From Limnephilus marmoratus (Eukaryota; Arthropoda; Insecta; Trichoptera; Limnephilidae), in the NCBI GenBank assembly GCA_917880885.1, contig OU862934.1:34022734-34086733 (forward strand): 64,000 bases of DNA, in the 5' to 3' direction. Below the pieces are notes generated by a model. It had not been told where the DNA came from. It saw only the letters and a program-made list of their open reading frames with translations, and did no database searches. Shown piece by piece: positions 42,357 through 52,736 of the stretch (its first letter is position 1; every line of letters begins with the position of its first letter). The translations under genes were made by a program, and so were the position numbers.

Positions 42357-43330
42357 CAAGGGCGTAGCGAGGTACGGGCAGGGGGGGGCAGCTGCCCCTC
42401 CTAGAGGTGCAGGAATGCTCACAAACCGTAAAGTTTACGTCGGTAGCCTATTGTTTGTGAGAATCAATTTAATTTTTTATTATTACCTTTTTAGTTGATC
42501 ATGATCAATGAAGCATCAAGAAAACGTGCCTATCAGTTACATTGCGCTGTTATTAAATCAGTTTTCATTTTATTTGTTCAATTGATAGCCAAGTACTCAG
42601 GCATATTGGAACCTATTGCCAATGCTTTACAATCGGAAACTATCAATATGTACGCATGTATGAGTCAAATTAAAGGTATAATTTCTGTTATAAAAGATCA
42701 TCGAAGCAACGTAGACATAGAGATCCAAAATATTTTAGATATTTCAATTAGAACTGCAGCCTTTGGAACTGATATACAAGTCCCACGCATTGTATCTTGC
42801 CAACAACATCGGTCCTTGAGACCTTGGACCTTGCTGAGACTCCATGCGATTTTTGGAAGCGATCGATTATCATTCCTTATTTAGATTCCCTAATATCTGC
42901 ACTGGAGCAGCGTTTTGGTGACCAAAATTTGCCTGCTTTCGGATTAATGTCAATACATTCCTGTACAATGCAATGTTGAATACGTTGTTAATTGATTTTA
43001 AAGAAAAAGCACAAAGTTTTTGCTTATACTACGATTTAGTTAATTTTAATCAAGAAGCCGAACTATGGTATAAAAAATGGCAGAACAACCAGAAAAGATC
43101 TCGAAAAACTAGATTTTACTGAAGTGTTTAAGGAGGCGAACATTTTCTTTCCCGCAACTTATTTCCTTGGCACAACCTTGCACTACAAGTAACATATAGA
43201 GGTCCTTCTCTACACTGCGTCGTGTTAAAACAATGACTGAAAACCTAGCCTAGACGAAAATAGCCTATTTTCTGAAATCCTTCAGCCACCCCCCCCCCCC
43301 CCCCCCCCCCCCCCCCCAGACGCATCCCCC
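42357..43330 (+). pseudogene. hAT transposase relic (ZMYM1-like C-terminal half)
   Basis: Left edge CAAGGGCGTAGCGAGG with a GGGGGGGC/GCTGCCCC hairpin resembles hAT termini. Coding relic: EASRKRAYQLHCAVIKSVFI, YSGILEPIANALQSETINM, IKGIISVIKDHRSNVDIEI and FGTDIQVPRIVSCQQHRS (42495-42830). In other frames IIPYLDSLISALEQRFGDQN and, near 43185-43260, traces of the C-terminal dimerisation motif (ERSF, LRRVKTMTENL, DENSLF). The catalytic N-terminal half is missing. The right end is uncertain because of the C run. Confidence 0.65.
43289..43317. repeat. Run of 29 C
   Basis: Uninterrupted C homopolymer next to the end of the hAT relic. Its length is likely to be unstable and error-prone in assembly. 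Confidence 0.95.
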
Positions 43331-43412
43331 GCCAAGACCCGGACAAACCTCACTCCATAAACCCGGGCATCCCAGCTAAGTCACTAAACGTAGCAAACCA
43401 CTTGAACAGAGG

Positions 43413-43575
43413 TTTTCGTTATTTGTTTTTGGGGTGTTATGCCGTGTTGCGCTACCTCCTTCTTTAGCCAAAGTGCCAAAGCAAATGTTTGGGACAGCGT
43501 TGCAGTGTCCGAAACTTTGGCTAAAGAAGGAGGTAGCACTACACGGCATAACACCCCAATAACAAATAACGAAAA
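43413..43575. repeat. Palindromic copy C of the 80-base repeat
   Basis: Two 61-base arms (43413-43473 and 43515-43575) are near-perfect inverted copies, from TTTTCGTTATTTG through GGGGTGTTATGCCGTGT to TTTAGCCAAAG. The 41-base loop contains GGGACAGCGTTGCAGTGTCC, the inner hairpin of copies A and B in reverse orientation. A hairpin this long may be an inverted duplication of the unit seen at 219 and 1590. Confidence 0.85.
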
Positions 43576-44439
43576 TACCTTTGGCTGTGAAAATCTAAAG
43601 TCATATCTATGGCAGAGGTAGATATTGTTTATCCAGTAAATGGTTCCGGGGGTGGCGGTACCCATATACACCTCCCAAATTCAATACTGTATGAGTACAT
43701 TACAAAACCTTTTTTATTTTAATTATACTAAAATTAAAATCATAATAATAATCACGAACTTCCCTGTGATTTGGTCGGTCCGTTATTGTGACGTCATATT
43801 TATTTGTCAGTATCAAAGTCAGCTTTCTCCACACGTGTGAGAAATAAAAGCAGCATTCTCCTTAGGTGAGTATCAAATGCAGCAATCTCCATAATTAAAT
43901 CCGTTATAACTAATCAATCAATACAATAAACAAATTCTACTTTGGAAATTATAATAGATAAGCAGTTTCCCCTTTTGAATAAAATTATAAACTTATAAAT
44001 ACGTGAAAATTGTTAAAATGAAACGTTTTTTTTGGTTTTCTCAAAATAACGCTTTTTGGAGAATGCTGCTTTTGATTCTATACCCCTCAAATATATATTA
44101 AATATTTTAGATATGTATTATTTATATGTCTCATAAATTGGTTACCGCTTTACTAATTAGCATCAGATAAAACCTGTTTAAGAATTTTCTTGATTCTGAA
44201 ATATTAAGTAAGTAATATGAGTTACCGGACACCTTGTAGGTATTTTTAAACACCTACGCATTTTTAGTCAATCCTTAAATTCATACTTGGAAGTCATTTG
44301 AATTCAGATCCTAAGAAAATAAAAACATTTTGTTTAATAAAACTAATTTCAAGTCGTGAACCTTCTCGTGCTTCTTTACCTGTACATTTTATTACTGACT
44401 ATGGACTTTGACCGTTCATTTAGTTTCTGTTTCACTATA

Positions 44440-44835
44440 GCTGGTCCAACGAATACTTTGGTGCAGCTTTCACGCACACCGGTTTGCAGCAAGTAGTGGT
44501 GGCTCATCGAGGAACAAATCTCATCTGCCCTGGAGCGGTGCACATCTTACATGAACTCCGCTGTTACTTTCGTGGAGCAATATGGCAAGCTGTACATTCA
44601 GCCAATAATGGACACGCTCGCGAACTAACGCCACCCCCTGGGGTATGGCTTGCTCAGATATCTCTACATTCTCCGCCATCGGCCTGGCTTGTTTAAAAAA
44701 GAACCCTGATAGGAATAAACGCAAATTCCATTGTTTTTTTATAGTCCGGATGTCTAAAATCGGTGTGCGGCAGATGCATTATTTTGGCCTAAAATTCAAA
44801 TTAGGTTTTGTACGAAAAATGCCAAGCAGCCTGTC
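44440..44835 (+). pseudogene. Lipase-like terminal exon, block D copy 2
   Basis: NEYFGAAFTHTGLQQVVVAHRGTN, HILHELRCYFRGAIWQAVHS and NNGHARELTPPPGVWLAQIS, then the alternative frame MACSDISTFSAIGLACLKKN. The words WLAQIS and STFSA keep the order of the GHSLGGWLAQIxTF block of class 3 lipases, but the nucleophile Ser is replaced (GHA) and extra residues separate it from WLAQ. A single exon-like unit; the block breaks at AAGCAGCC (44833). Confidence 0.6.
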
Positions 44836-45670
44836 ACATAAATATTATGTGACTAGTGCAGTTCTTGCCTATTTGGTTATTTTGTCTATGGTGTTTTTTT
44901 GGAGACTGGTAATTTTTTGGGAAAGCGAGATTGTTTTTTTGTTTATGGTCACTTCCTTCCGATCAGCATGGGCTAGTTGCGTCGGAAATTAGTCACTCAC
45001 TATTATGGTGTTTTAATCACTTAAAATCATGTGAATCCAAGTTTGTTTTAACTTAAAAAGGCGCGGGGTTGTTTTTCGTAACATGAGCAGTTCAGTTACG
45101 TTATTATTTTAGTGGATGATTTGAGAATCCCACTTTTTACCGGTGATGGCGGCTGGCCATTTGTAGAAATGTTTTTGGAGTGGAATTATAAAGTGATTGT
45201 TCCGGTTTTGTGGCTACTATAATAGGCCTTTATGACCCCGCGTCGGATCACGTGTCACGGATTACTGTTTGATCTTCCGAAATTCTTAAGACTTGGAGAC
45301 TGGTTGTTGGGCCACGGCCTTCGGAAGGCGATTGTTGAGACAGCCTGAGGCTGGTGCCGCTCCTTGGAGATGTAGCGGGATTCTCCCTAAAATAGAAGGA
45401 TGACCTAGGTTCCCCGGATTCCGCGCCATTCCCGGTTGTTGAGACTAGAAGTCTGGTCCCAGAACCGTTTCCCTCCACGAAGCAAATTGCGGAGAAAATT
45501 CCGTTAGTTAGAATAGCGTAACCAAGAGTCCATCTGGTATGTGTATTTTCTTTTGTATGCTTATGTTACATTGGTACGAAATTCTGCACTTTCATGTTTA
45601 AAATAAATAATGCACTTTCATGTTTAAATTAAAATTCATTCTTTTATTTTTTGAAAATTTACCTACCTGA
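44836..45670. other. Unidentified insertion within block D copy 2
   Basis: Replaces the part present at 32330-32570 of copy 1. It includes GATGGCGGCTGGCCATTTG and a GC-rich stretch at 45235-45480 (GGTTGTTGGGCCACGGCCTTC). A duplicated AATAATGCACTTTCATGTTTAAA lies at 45585-45632. No coding content is recognised. Confidence 0.4.
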
Positions 45671-45702
45671 CAGAATCCTGCTCAGCTTGAACTATTAAAG
45701 CA

Positions 45703-46198
45703 CCCCTACAGACTATGTTTTTAAAGCGCTGAATTTAATGTCACTGAAACAATTATATACAAAAGATATTCTAATGTACGCATTCAAAAATCAGGATAAC
45801 TTTACACAGACAAACATCGGTCCGATTCACAAGATCTACATTACTACATACATTCTACCAACCAACAACTAAAATGACTTTTGGACAAAGAAATATGGAA
45901 TACTTCTCTGTAAAATTATTTAATTTACTCTCTCTTGCAATGAAAACCATAAAAAAAATAACCGCCTTCAAAAGAAGTATAAAAATATGGATTATGGACA
46001 TGGGAAGGAAGAAAATAGATTCAATTTTGCAACCTAACAAAGAATAATGCTTATATAATAATGGTAATATACTAACATAGGTATTTCTTTATAATTCAAA
46101 TACTAAAACTTGTATAATGTGTCCTTAGAACGGGGTACCCCAGTAAGGACACATTTTCTCTAAAAAACTGTAAAAAAATAAACAAAAAAAAAAAAAAA
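45703..46198 (+). mobile_element. LINE 3' fragment in block D copy 2
   Basis: The other copies read GAACTATTAAA(C/G)CATATTATTAGATTG without interruption (32575 and 53312). Here about 500 bases intervene, ending in a run of A and TAAATA before TTATTAGATTG. One frame reads TTKMTFGQRNMEYFSVKLFN and TIKKITAFKRSIKIWIMDMG, the C-terminal end typical of Jockey/CR1-like ORF2. It is a 5' truncated retroposed copy. Confidence 0.7.
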
Positions 46199-46660
46199 TA
46201 AATATTATTAGATTGTGTGTTGTGTTCCAAATCAGTTCCCAGGTACAAGGCCACATTCCGAACAACCACAGACCAGCAGATATAACCAGCAAGCGGTAAG
46301 TTACAATATACATAACATTACTATTAGCGTCACTGCCACGTAGCAAACGACTCGAGCGAGTTGTCCTCCTTTCTTACGTGGCCATTGGAACCGGCGTAGG
46401 TATATTATAATAGGCAATAACGGCAAAACGGCAAGTCAACACTTGCGGTACGCATCTTGAAAAGATTTTCCGCATTTTAATGATATATCCAACTTCCACT
46501 TTATTGATAAGCATACCATCAATTATTGCAACCCACGCAATGAGAAATTTTCTCAATGCCTAAGTTACGGCTAAAAAGTGGAATACATAAAAGGTAAAGT
46601 GTCGTATTGGGCCAAAAGCGTCAAAAGAATTAAAAAAAACACTTTTTTTAATTTTTTAAA
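46199..46660. repeat. Block D copy 2, non-coding continuation
   Basis: TTATTAGATTGTGTGTTGTG to GGGCCAAAAGCGTCAAAAG, matching 32590-33070. It ends AATTTTTTAAA and passes without a break into block E at 46661, which is the empty site for R2-like copy 6. Confidence 0.8.
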
Positions 46661-47090
46661 GTAACAACAATTAGCATCTGACTGTAAAACTCCATGGGTA
46701 GAAGGTAGCGACACTCAAGTCATAAAAAAAGAGCGAGTGCTTTGCATACAGCAGATAGTTAATCAAGACGGTGTGTTAGAGATGAGCCGACTCCGTAACA
46801 TATTCCATCAAACGGAAAGAAGCATCTTTCCTCTGACTTTTTGACAAATATATCAGTGAAAGCCATCACACCTTCTTAGGATGGTCCCAGCTGAAAAAGC
46901 TTACTCAGATTTACGTAATGTGCATCTCACCAACCTAACCCACTACTCGCACAACTTAATGTATAGAAGGAGTCATCACAATAACATAATGGCGGTATTG
47001 CCAGGAGCATACTGGGACCGGCTGGGAACAACTCGCCGGGGACTCTCTGACAAATAAATAATTAATAGAACATTTTATGTAACCAGAGAG
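46661..47090. repeat. Duplicated non-coding block E, copy 2
   Basis: Second copy of 35394-35860 with small deletions. GTAACAACAATTAGCAT opens the block. It is joined directly to block D. Confidence 0.8.
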
Positions 47091-47344
47091 TTTCCCAATC
47101 AAACAAGTATTGACGTGCAAAAGTTTTCAATATTTAAACTAAGTAAGCTATGATAGTCTGTTTATCGTTTGCAGTATGGAAGATGTGGTGTTACTCTCAC
47201 ATAGAGGGAAGTTCTTAAGATGACCCTTAAGGACACCCAAAACACAATATTTCTTTTGTTAAGATTCGTCATGGCGTAAAAGCTACAAAGCAGAGTGGGT
47301 CTGTAGAGAGCCTGCGAACTTGAAGTCCACAAACTTCTTGGAGC
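47091..47344. other. No gene seen
   Basis: Spacer between blocks E and H. No repeat or frame was recognised. Confidence 0.4.
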
Positions 47345-47608
47345 CAATAGACGAAGCAGTTTAATAAAAACAGAATGCAACTTTAATTAATTAACGAGAT
47401 GTGCGCCTACCTGGGCGGCGCTCTCACACTCTCGGGCTGGTGTACTCACTGGGGGGATGGGATCACTTAAGAATTTCCAGGGTTTCATGAGAAACACTCT
47501 GATTAACCAAAGATACGCCAGACGCGGGAACGGAGTCCTGATTAGGACCTGACGTCCGGCAGGTACCGTGGTGCGGCTACGTAGAAGCATTAAATCGCGC
47601 ACCCTATT
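47345..47608. repeat. Non-coding block H, copy 2
   Basis: Second copy of 25805-26130, shortened in the middle. It runs to GCGCACCCTATTTT and is then fused to R2-like copy 8. Confidence 0.7.
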
Positions 47609-47610
47609 TT

Positions 47611-48615
47611 AAGGAAGGAGGCCTCGGATTACCGAGCTTTTCATATTCCATTCCTTGTCTTAGAGAAGCACGAATTAAAGGGCTTCAGCGTACCGGACTC
47701 CCGCTGGGCCAAGCGTGTTGGCAGACTGGATTCGTCCAGAACCAGCTCACTTGGTGCCAGCGCCGGCTCGCAAAATTAGGTGTAAGAAACACCGAAGAAG
47801 TCAGACAGCACTGGACTAAATCTTTACATCACAGCAACGATGGGGCTGAACTAATAGATAGTAAAGGATGCAAATATTCTACAGATTGGATTTTACCCAA
47901 CTCTGAAGGTATTCCAGCAAATGATTATATTAACTATCACAAAGTCCACATCAATGCATTACCTACCCGCGTTAGGACCTCCAGGGGAAGACGAGTTCCA
48001 AGGATAGATGGAGGTCCAAATGGCGGTGATTGTACTGCAGAAATTGGCTGCCGGGCCGGTTGCTTAAACACAACTGAAACGGCGGCCCATGTTCTGCAGA
48101 ACTGCCATCGTACACACGGGGGTAGGATCTTAAGACACGACGCAGTCTGTGCTGTTATAGAAGGTGCTCTTAAAGACAAGGGATGGAATGTAATAAGAGA
48201 AACCGTGTTCAAAGGTAACGGAATTAATTTAAAGCCTGACTTGACAGCCTCAAAAGCTGAAAGAACCATCATACTAGATGCACAAGTAGTATCAGCGTCC
48301 CTTGGTTTAAATAGAGCTCATGATACCAAGATTAATAAGTATATGGGATCAGAGCTTAAAAGACAGGTAGCGGCTAAACATGATACCAGAAACTCGGAAC
48401 GTGTTGAAGTTTTCGCCGCAACGATCTCTTGGAGAGGTGTTTGGTGCGCGAAGAGTGCCAAGGACTTAACAGCCCTTGGCATTCCTCGCGGGATCATGAG
48501 AGGTGTCACGACAATAGTGCTCTGGGGTTCCTTTATGAACTTTAGAACCTTTAATCGTGTTACCACTCATGCATTGGCATATGGTTCCGGTCGGAGGAGA
48601 GTAGGGATTGGATGA
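47611..48615 (+). CDS. R2-like copy 8, linker, zinc knuckle and endonuclease, open
   Basis: A single frame without stops over 334 codons: KEGGLGLPSFSYSIPCLREA, TGFVQNQLTWCQRR, GCKYSTDWILPNSEGIPAND, YHKVHINALPTRVRTSRGRR, CRAGCLNTTETAAHVLQNC (CCHC knuckle intact), HRTHGGRILRH, LKPDLTASKAERTIILDAQV (PD...D), ELKRQVAAKHD, ATISWRGVWCAKSA, TTIVLWGSFMNFR and RRRVGIG. There is no start codon of its own: ATG is absent and block H DNA lies upstream, so it is a 5' truncated piece and probably not translated. It is nearly identical to copy 7 where they overlap. Confidence 0.8.
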   Translation, partial: KEGGLGLPSFSYSIPCLREARIKGLQRTGLPLGQACWQTGFVQNQLTWCQRRLAKLGVRNTEEVRQHWTKSLHHSNDGAELIDSKGCKYSTDWILPNSEGIPANDYINYHKVHINALPTRVRTSRGRRVPRIDGGPNGGDCTAEIGCRAGCLNTTETAAHVLQNCHRTHGGRILRHDAVCAVIEGALKDKGWNVIRETVFKGNGINLKPDLTASKAERTIILDAQVVSASLGLNRAHDTKINKYMGSELKRQVAAKHDTRNSERVEVFAATISWRGVWCAKSAKDLTALGIPRGIMRGVTTIVLWGSFMNFRTFNRVTTHALAYGSGRRRVGIG

Positions 48616-48835
48616 AAACGAGCCCCACTCCACCGACATTTACTTACATTTTTTTTATGCTTCTTTTTGTTTCCTTTATGTTGCTTGATTTTTGTAAATT
48701 AGGGATCCCTATTCACCTGAGGGGAAAAAAATTAAAATCATTTCAAAATTATGTTTAAACGTTTCGCAAAATTTTATTTGGTTATTAAATTCAATTTTTT
48801 ATCAGGTAGTTTGTTTCACTCCTAGCCTTCAAACT
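48616..48835 (+). mobile_element. R2-like copy 8, 3' UTR
   Basis: AAAACGAGCCCCACTCCACC, then T-rich DNA, TTCACCTGAGGGG and AAAATCATTTCAAAATTATG, ending near TTTGTTTCACTCC. Lipase-like leader words (CTTCTTCAAACTTTGC) follow from 48838. Confidence 0.7.
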
Positions 48836-49560
48836 TCTTACTTCTTCAAACTTTGCAAACAAACGACTGCAGTATATAATATAAGTTAAAGCACTGATCG
48901 TAGCAAAGTCCTATTTTGCCTAGAACACTTTTGTCCAACTGTCCATGTTGCAGATTCCGTCTCCATAACACTAAATCTCTCTGTTCCCACCATGCAGGCG
49001 GACAGGGACTTGATATACAGTTCACCCAACCGCCAGGAAACCTTCAAATCTTTCCATAAAATTGAAGATAACACGGGTAAAACGGTGTTGGAACCATTTC
49101 CTGATGAGAAAGTGTTGTCTGAGTGCACAAGGCATCTGGATCTGTCTGAATAATAGTAACGGATACTTAGGCTGGGCATTCTGGAACCTTTCAAAGCGTA
49201 GGATGTTATATTGTATAGAGTAATGGACACAAAAAAGTGGATTATCGCAACAAATACACAAAGCACATGTTCTTCGCAGCCACTTTTGCAGACAACATCA
49301 AGAAAATAAATAAACCACACAACATTTATCGTCCTTTAGTAGACATTCCACGGGAGGGCGGATAGCCGGGGTCATCACAATGATGGTTTAACCTAAAGAA
49401 GGAAGGCAGTGGCTTCTGCAGGAACTCCAGCCCCGGCGTGGATAGGAAGATAAGCAAAGACAGGTTTAACTTTATTAAAAAATTAGATGTTATTTCAAAG
49501 CTGATGAAACTAATCAAAATTTAAAAAATCAAATTGTGAATAATGGGAAACCATTTTTTT
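48836..49560 (+). pseudogene. Lipase-like 5' and middle block
   Basis: Leader, then ATG with QADRDLIYSSPNRQETFK, HKIEDNTGKTVLEPFPDEKV and LSECT, a stop at the LDLSE motif, ATAGTAACGGATACTTAGGC (uninterrupted here; interrupted by R2-like copy 4 at 22620), the FADNIKKI motif, and GGTCATCACAATGATGG at the GHS position. Closest to 27150-27545 and 22620-22998 combined. It shows the original join of those two parts. Confidence 0.6.
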
Positions 49561-49579
49561 TTAAATATTTTCTTGATAC

Positions 49580-50105
49580 ATAAATATTATCTAATGAATA
49601 ACAGATCACTTTGTATAAACCACTATATTATAAACAATATCTACATGTTTGGATAACAATCAAACAAATACAAGATACACACAAATTCAAATCGTCACTA
49701 AACACTTTCCTTGTTAATAAATGTCACTACACGTTGAGTGAATACCTCACGTAAATGAAACGCCTATTTTTATTGGTATATATATTTGTATTTTTTTTTT
49801 TTTTTTTTTCATTGGTATATTGTTATTTTATCTGTATAAACATTGTAATTATAATAAAACAAAGAATATTGTATAAACATTGTAATTAAAAAAATGTGGT
49901 TAGCTGGAAGAAATGGGGTCTACCCATAAGCTACACCTTTTGTAATTTTCATTTTACAATAAATATTTTTTTGATTTGATTTGATTTGATTTGATTTGAT
50001 TTGAAATGTTATCTTCATCAGGAGTGAAAAGTGATCAGTTATTCATTATATAATTAATGATGCCACAAAGTAATTTTGCGAAATTTGAAGAAATAAATAT
50101 TATCT
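49580..50105. mobile_element. LINE 3' fragment with TTTGA microsatellite tail
   Basis: ATAAATATTATCT at 49580-49592 is repeated at 50093-50105 and splits the signal-like leader. The insert reads YKQIQDTHKFKSSLN and TFLVNKCHYTLSEYL (the C-terminal end of a Jockey-like ORF2), then a T run at 49790-49810 and a tail of seven TTTGA units at 49970-50004. About 90 further bases separate the tail from the right duplication. The 13-base duplication supports target-primed insertion. Confidence 0.75.
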
Positions 50106-50760
50106 ATTTAGTTTAGTTCTATTGTTGACTTTCTTATATTCATGTACATCCCGTGGCAAAACGGACCTATCAAATGCAAACACTTTGTTTCAGGAACAGG
50201 AGTCATGGATGTGGATAGAAGTTTGCTGATAGAAGATGGGCATTATAATCTCTGATAAATACCCTCCTCGAATCATCACCCGAGCATCCCCTGGATATTC
50301 TGGATACAGAGCCGCACCCTAGCGAGCAAACCTTAGTGACGTTTGCAGAGCTGGTTTACAGAGAACCGGAAGCAAATTGCGGAACTAGGATATCAATTAG
50401 AATCAATGATAAATAGTCTACTCGAATCCTCAGAGGAGCTTCCTCTTGAACATAATGAATACAGAGCCGCACCCGAGCGTTCAAACCTTGGTGAAGTTTG
50501 CAGAGCTGGTTTACAAAGAACCGGAAGCAAATAACGGAACTAGGATATCAATTAGAATCACTGATAAATATTCTCCTCGAATCCTCAGAGGAGCTTCCTC
50601 TAAACATCCTGGATACAAAGCCGCACCCGAGCTATCAAACCTTGGTGACGTTTGCAGAGCTGGTCTACCGAGAATCGGATGAGAATTATGGAACTAGGAT
50701 ATCAATTAGAATCACTGATAAATAGTCTACTTGAATCCTCAGATGAGCTTTCACTGCCAT
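50106..50760 (+). repeat. Array IV: leader remainder plus 154-base repeats
   Basis: The leader end (LTFLYSCTSRGKTDLSNAN-like, with CATGTACATCC) is followed by about three and a half 154-base units (boxes near 50341, 50494 and 50648). Motifs as in array I: QSWFTENRKQI, ELGYQLESMIN, LLESSEELPL and EPHPSEQT. It leads into ELSLPLANNISWDNEYFGAA, the join to the AHRGT exon. Confidence 0.8.
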
Positions 50761-52736
50761 TAGCTAACAATATTAGCTGGGACAACGAATACTTCGGTGC
50801 AGCATTTCCTACAACATGGGTCTCTTCAAGACCAATGTTCATTCCTTCCTCTCCTCAAAAAGACCCTCCACACAGCATCCCAGATGACATAGGCCCTGAG
50901 GGAAATTATTTTCCTCAGGGCCTCCTGTGTGGAGTTAATGTAAAAAAAAAAAAAAAAAGCATTCACGCACACCGGTTTGCAGCAAATAGTGGTGGCACAC
51001 AGAGGAACCAATCTCCACTGCCCTGGAGCGATATACATGTTACATGAAATCCGCTGTGACATTTGTAGAGCATATATGGCAAGCTGTACATTCTAATTTC
51101 CATAGTACATTAATTAGAACCAGAGAATCTGACTGGGATATTGTCGGGTAAGCATATCCTTACTTGTGATCACCGCCAACAATAAATACTAGCTGGTCCA
51201 GCGAATACTTTGGTGCAGCTTTCACGCACACCAGTTTGCAGCAAGTAGTGGTGACAGACCAAGGAACCAATCTCATCTGCCCTGGAGCGGTGTACATATT
51301 ACATGAACTCTGCTGTTACGTTTGTGGAGCGTATATGGCAAGCCGTAGAGTCTAATTTCCATAGTATATTAATTAGAATCACAGAGAATCTGACTGGGAT
51401 ATTGTCGGATAAGCATATCCTGACTTGTGATCACCGCCAACAATAAATACTAGCTGGTCACAACGAATACTTTGGTGCAGCCTTCATGCACACCGGTTTG
51501 CAGCAAATAGTGGTGGCACACCAAGGAACCAATCTCATCTGCCCTGGAGCGGTGTACATCTTACATGTACTCTGCTGTTACGTTTGTGGAGTGTATATGG
51601 CAAGCCATAGAGTCTAATTTCCATAGTATATTAATTAGGATCACAGAGAATGACTGGGATATTGTGGGGTAAGCATATCCTGACTTGTGATCACCGCCAA
51701 CAATAAAGCTGGTCCAACGAATACTTTGGTGCAGCCTTCATGCACACCGGTTTGCAGCAAATAGTGGTGGCACACCAAGGAACCAATCTCATCTGCCCTG
51801 GAGCGGTGTACATCTTACATGTACTCTGCTGTTACGTTTGTGGAGTGTATATGGCAAGCCGTAGAGTCTAATTTCCATAGTATATTAATTAGGATCACAG
51901 AGAATGACTGGGATATTGTGGGGTAAGCATATCGTGACTTGTGATCACCGCCAACAATAAAGCTGGTCCAACGAATACTTTGGTGCAGCCTTCATCCACA
52001 CCGGTTTGCAGCAAATAGTGGTGGCACACCAAGGAACCAATCTCATCTGCCCTGGAGCGGTGTACATCTTACATGTACTCTGCTGTTACGTTTGTGGAGT
52101 GTATATGGCAAGCCGTAGAGTCTAATTTCAATAGTATATTAATTAGGATCACAGAGAATGACTGGGATATTGTGGGGTAAGCATATTGTGACTTGTGATC
52201 ACCGCCAACAATAAATACTAGCTGGTCCAACGAATACTTTGGTGCAGCCTTCATGCACACCGGTTTGCAGCAAATAGTGGTGGCACACCAAGGAACCAAT
52301 CTCATCTGCCCTGGAGCGGTGTACATCTTACATGTACTCTGCTGTTACGTTTGTGGAGTGTATATGGCAAGCCGTAGAGTCTAATTTCTATAGTATATTA
52401 ATTAGGATCACAGAGAATGACTGGGATATTGTGGGGTAAGCATATCCTGACTTGTGATCACCGCCAACAATAAATACTAGCTGGTCCAACGAATACTTTG
52501 GTGCAGCCTTCATGCACACCGGTTTGCAGCAAATAGTGGTGGCACACCAAGGAACCAATCTCATCTGCCCTGGAGCGGTGTACATCTTACATGTACTCTG
52601 CTGTTACGTTTGTGGAGTGTATATGGCAAGCCGTAGAGTCTAATTTCCATAGTATATTAATTAGGATCACAGAGAATGACTGGGATATTGTGGGGTAAGC
52701 ATATCCTGACTTGTGATCACTGCCAACAATAAATAC
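50761..52736 (+). repeat. Array III of AHRGT-coding units (longest)
   Basis: Units start (TACTT-GG) near 50788, 51206, 51468, 51722, 51976, 52235 and 52494, with steps of 254 to 262 after the first, and lead into the terminal exon at 52753. The middle units share CCTTCATGCACACCGG and GTGGCACACCAAGGAACC and differ from array I, so amplification happened separately at the two loci. All units have stops. Confidence 0.85.
50807..50957 (+). mobile_element. Short retroposed LINE end with poly(A)
   Basis: Inserted in the first AHRGT unit. AGCATT is present at 50801-50806 and again at 50958-50963. The insert carries CCCTGAGGGAAATTATTTTCC / CTCAGGGCCTCC and ends in 17 A. One frame reads SSPQKDPPHSIPDDIGPEGN, perhaps the end of an ORF2. 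About 150 bases, extremely 5' truncated. Confidence 0.75.

Larger units (their letters stand above)
41137..44088. mobile_element. 3-kb inverted-repeat element with GCAGCATTCTCC motifs
   Basis: The ends are inverted copies: left AGAATCAAATGCAGCATTCTCC-like, right GGAGAATGCTGCTTTTGATTC-like. The outermost bases are GAGGCGTGT and ATACCCCTC. AAAT lies outside each end and may be the target duplication. Further GCAG(C/A)(A/T)TTCTCC copies lie inside both ends (about 41310, 41340, 43820, 43850, 43880), a subterminal repeat pattern typical of transposase binding sites. The interior holds a hAT relic and a palindrome but no transposase I can attribute to this element. Confidence 0.55.

Noticed and set aside
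42123..42498. Open frames of about 100-118 codons on both strands
   Set aside because: They span the hAT left end with its G/C hairpin; no motif and no conservation is visible.
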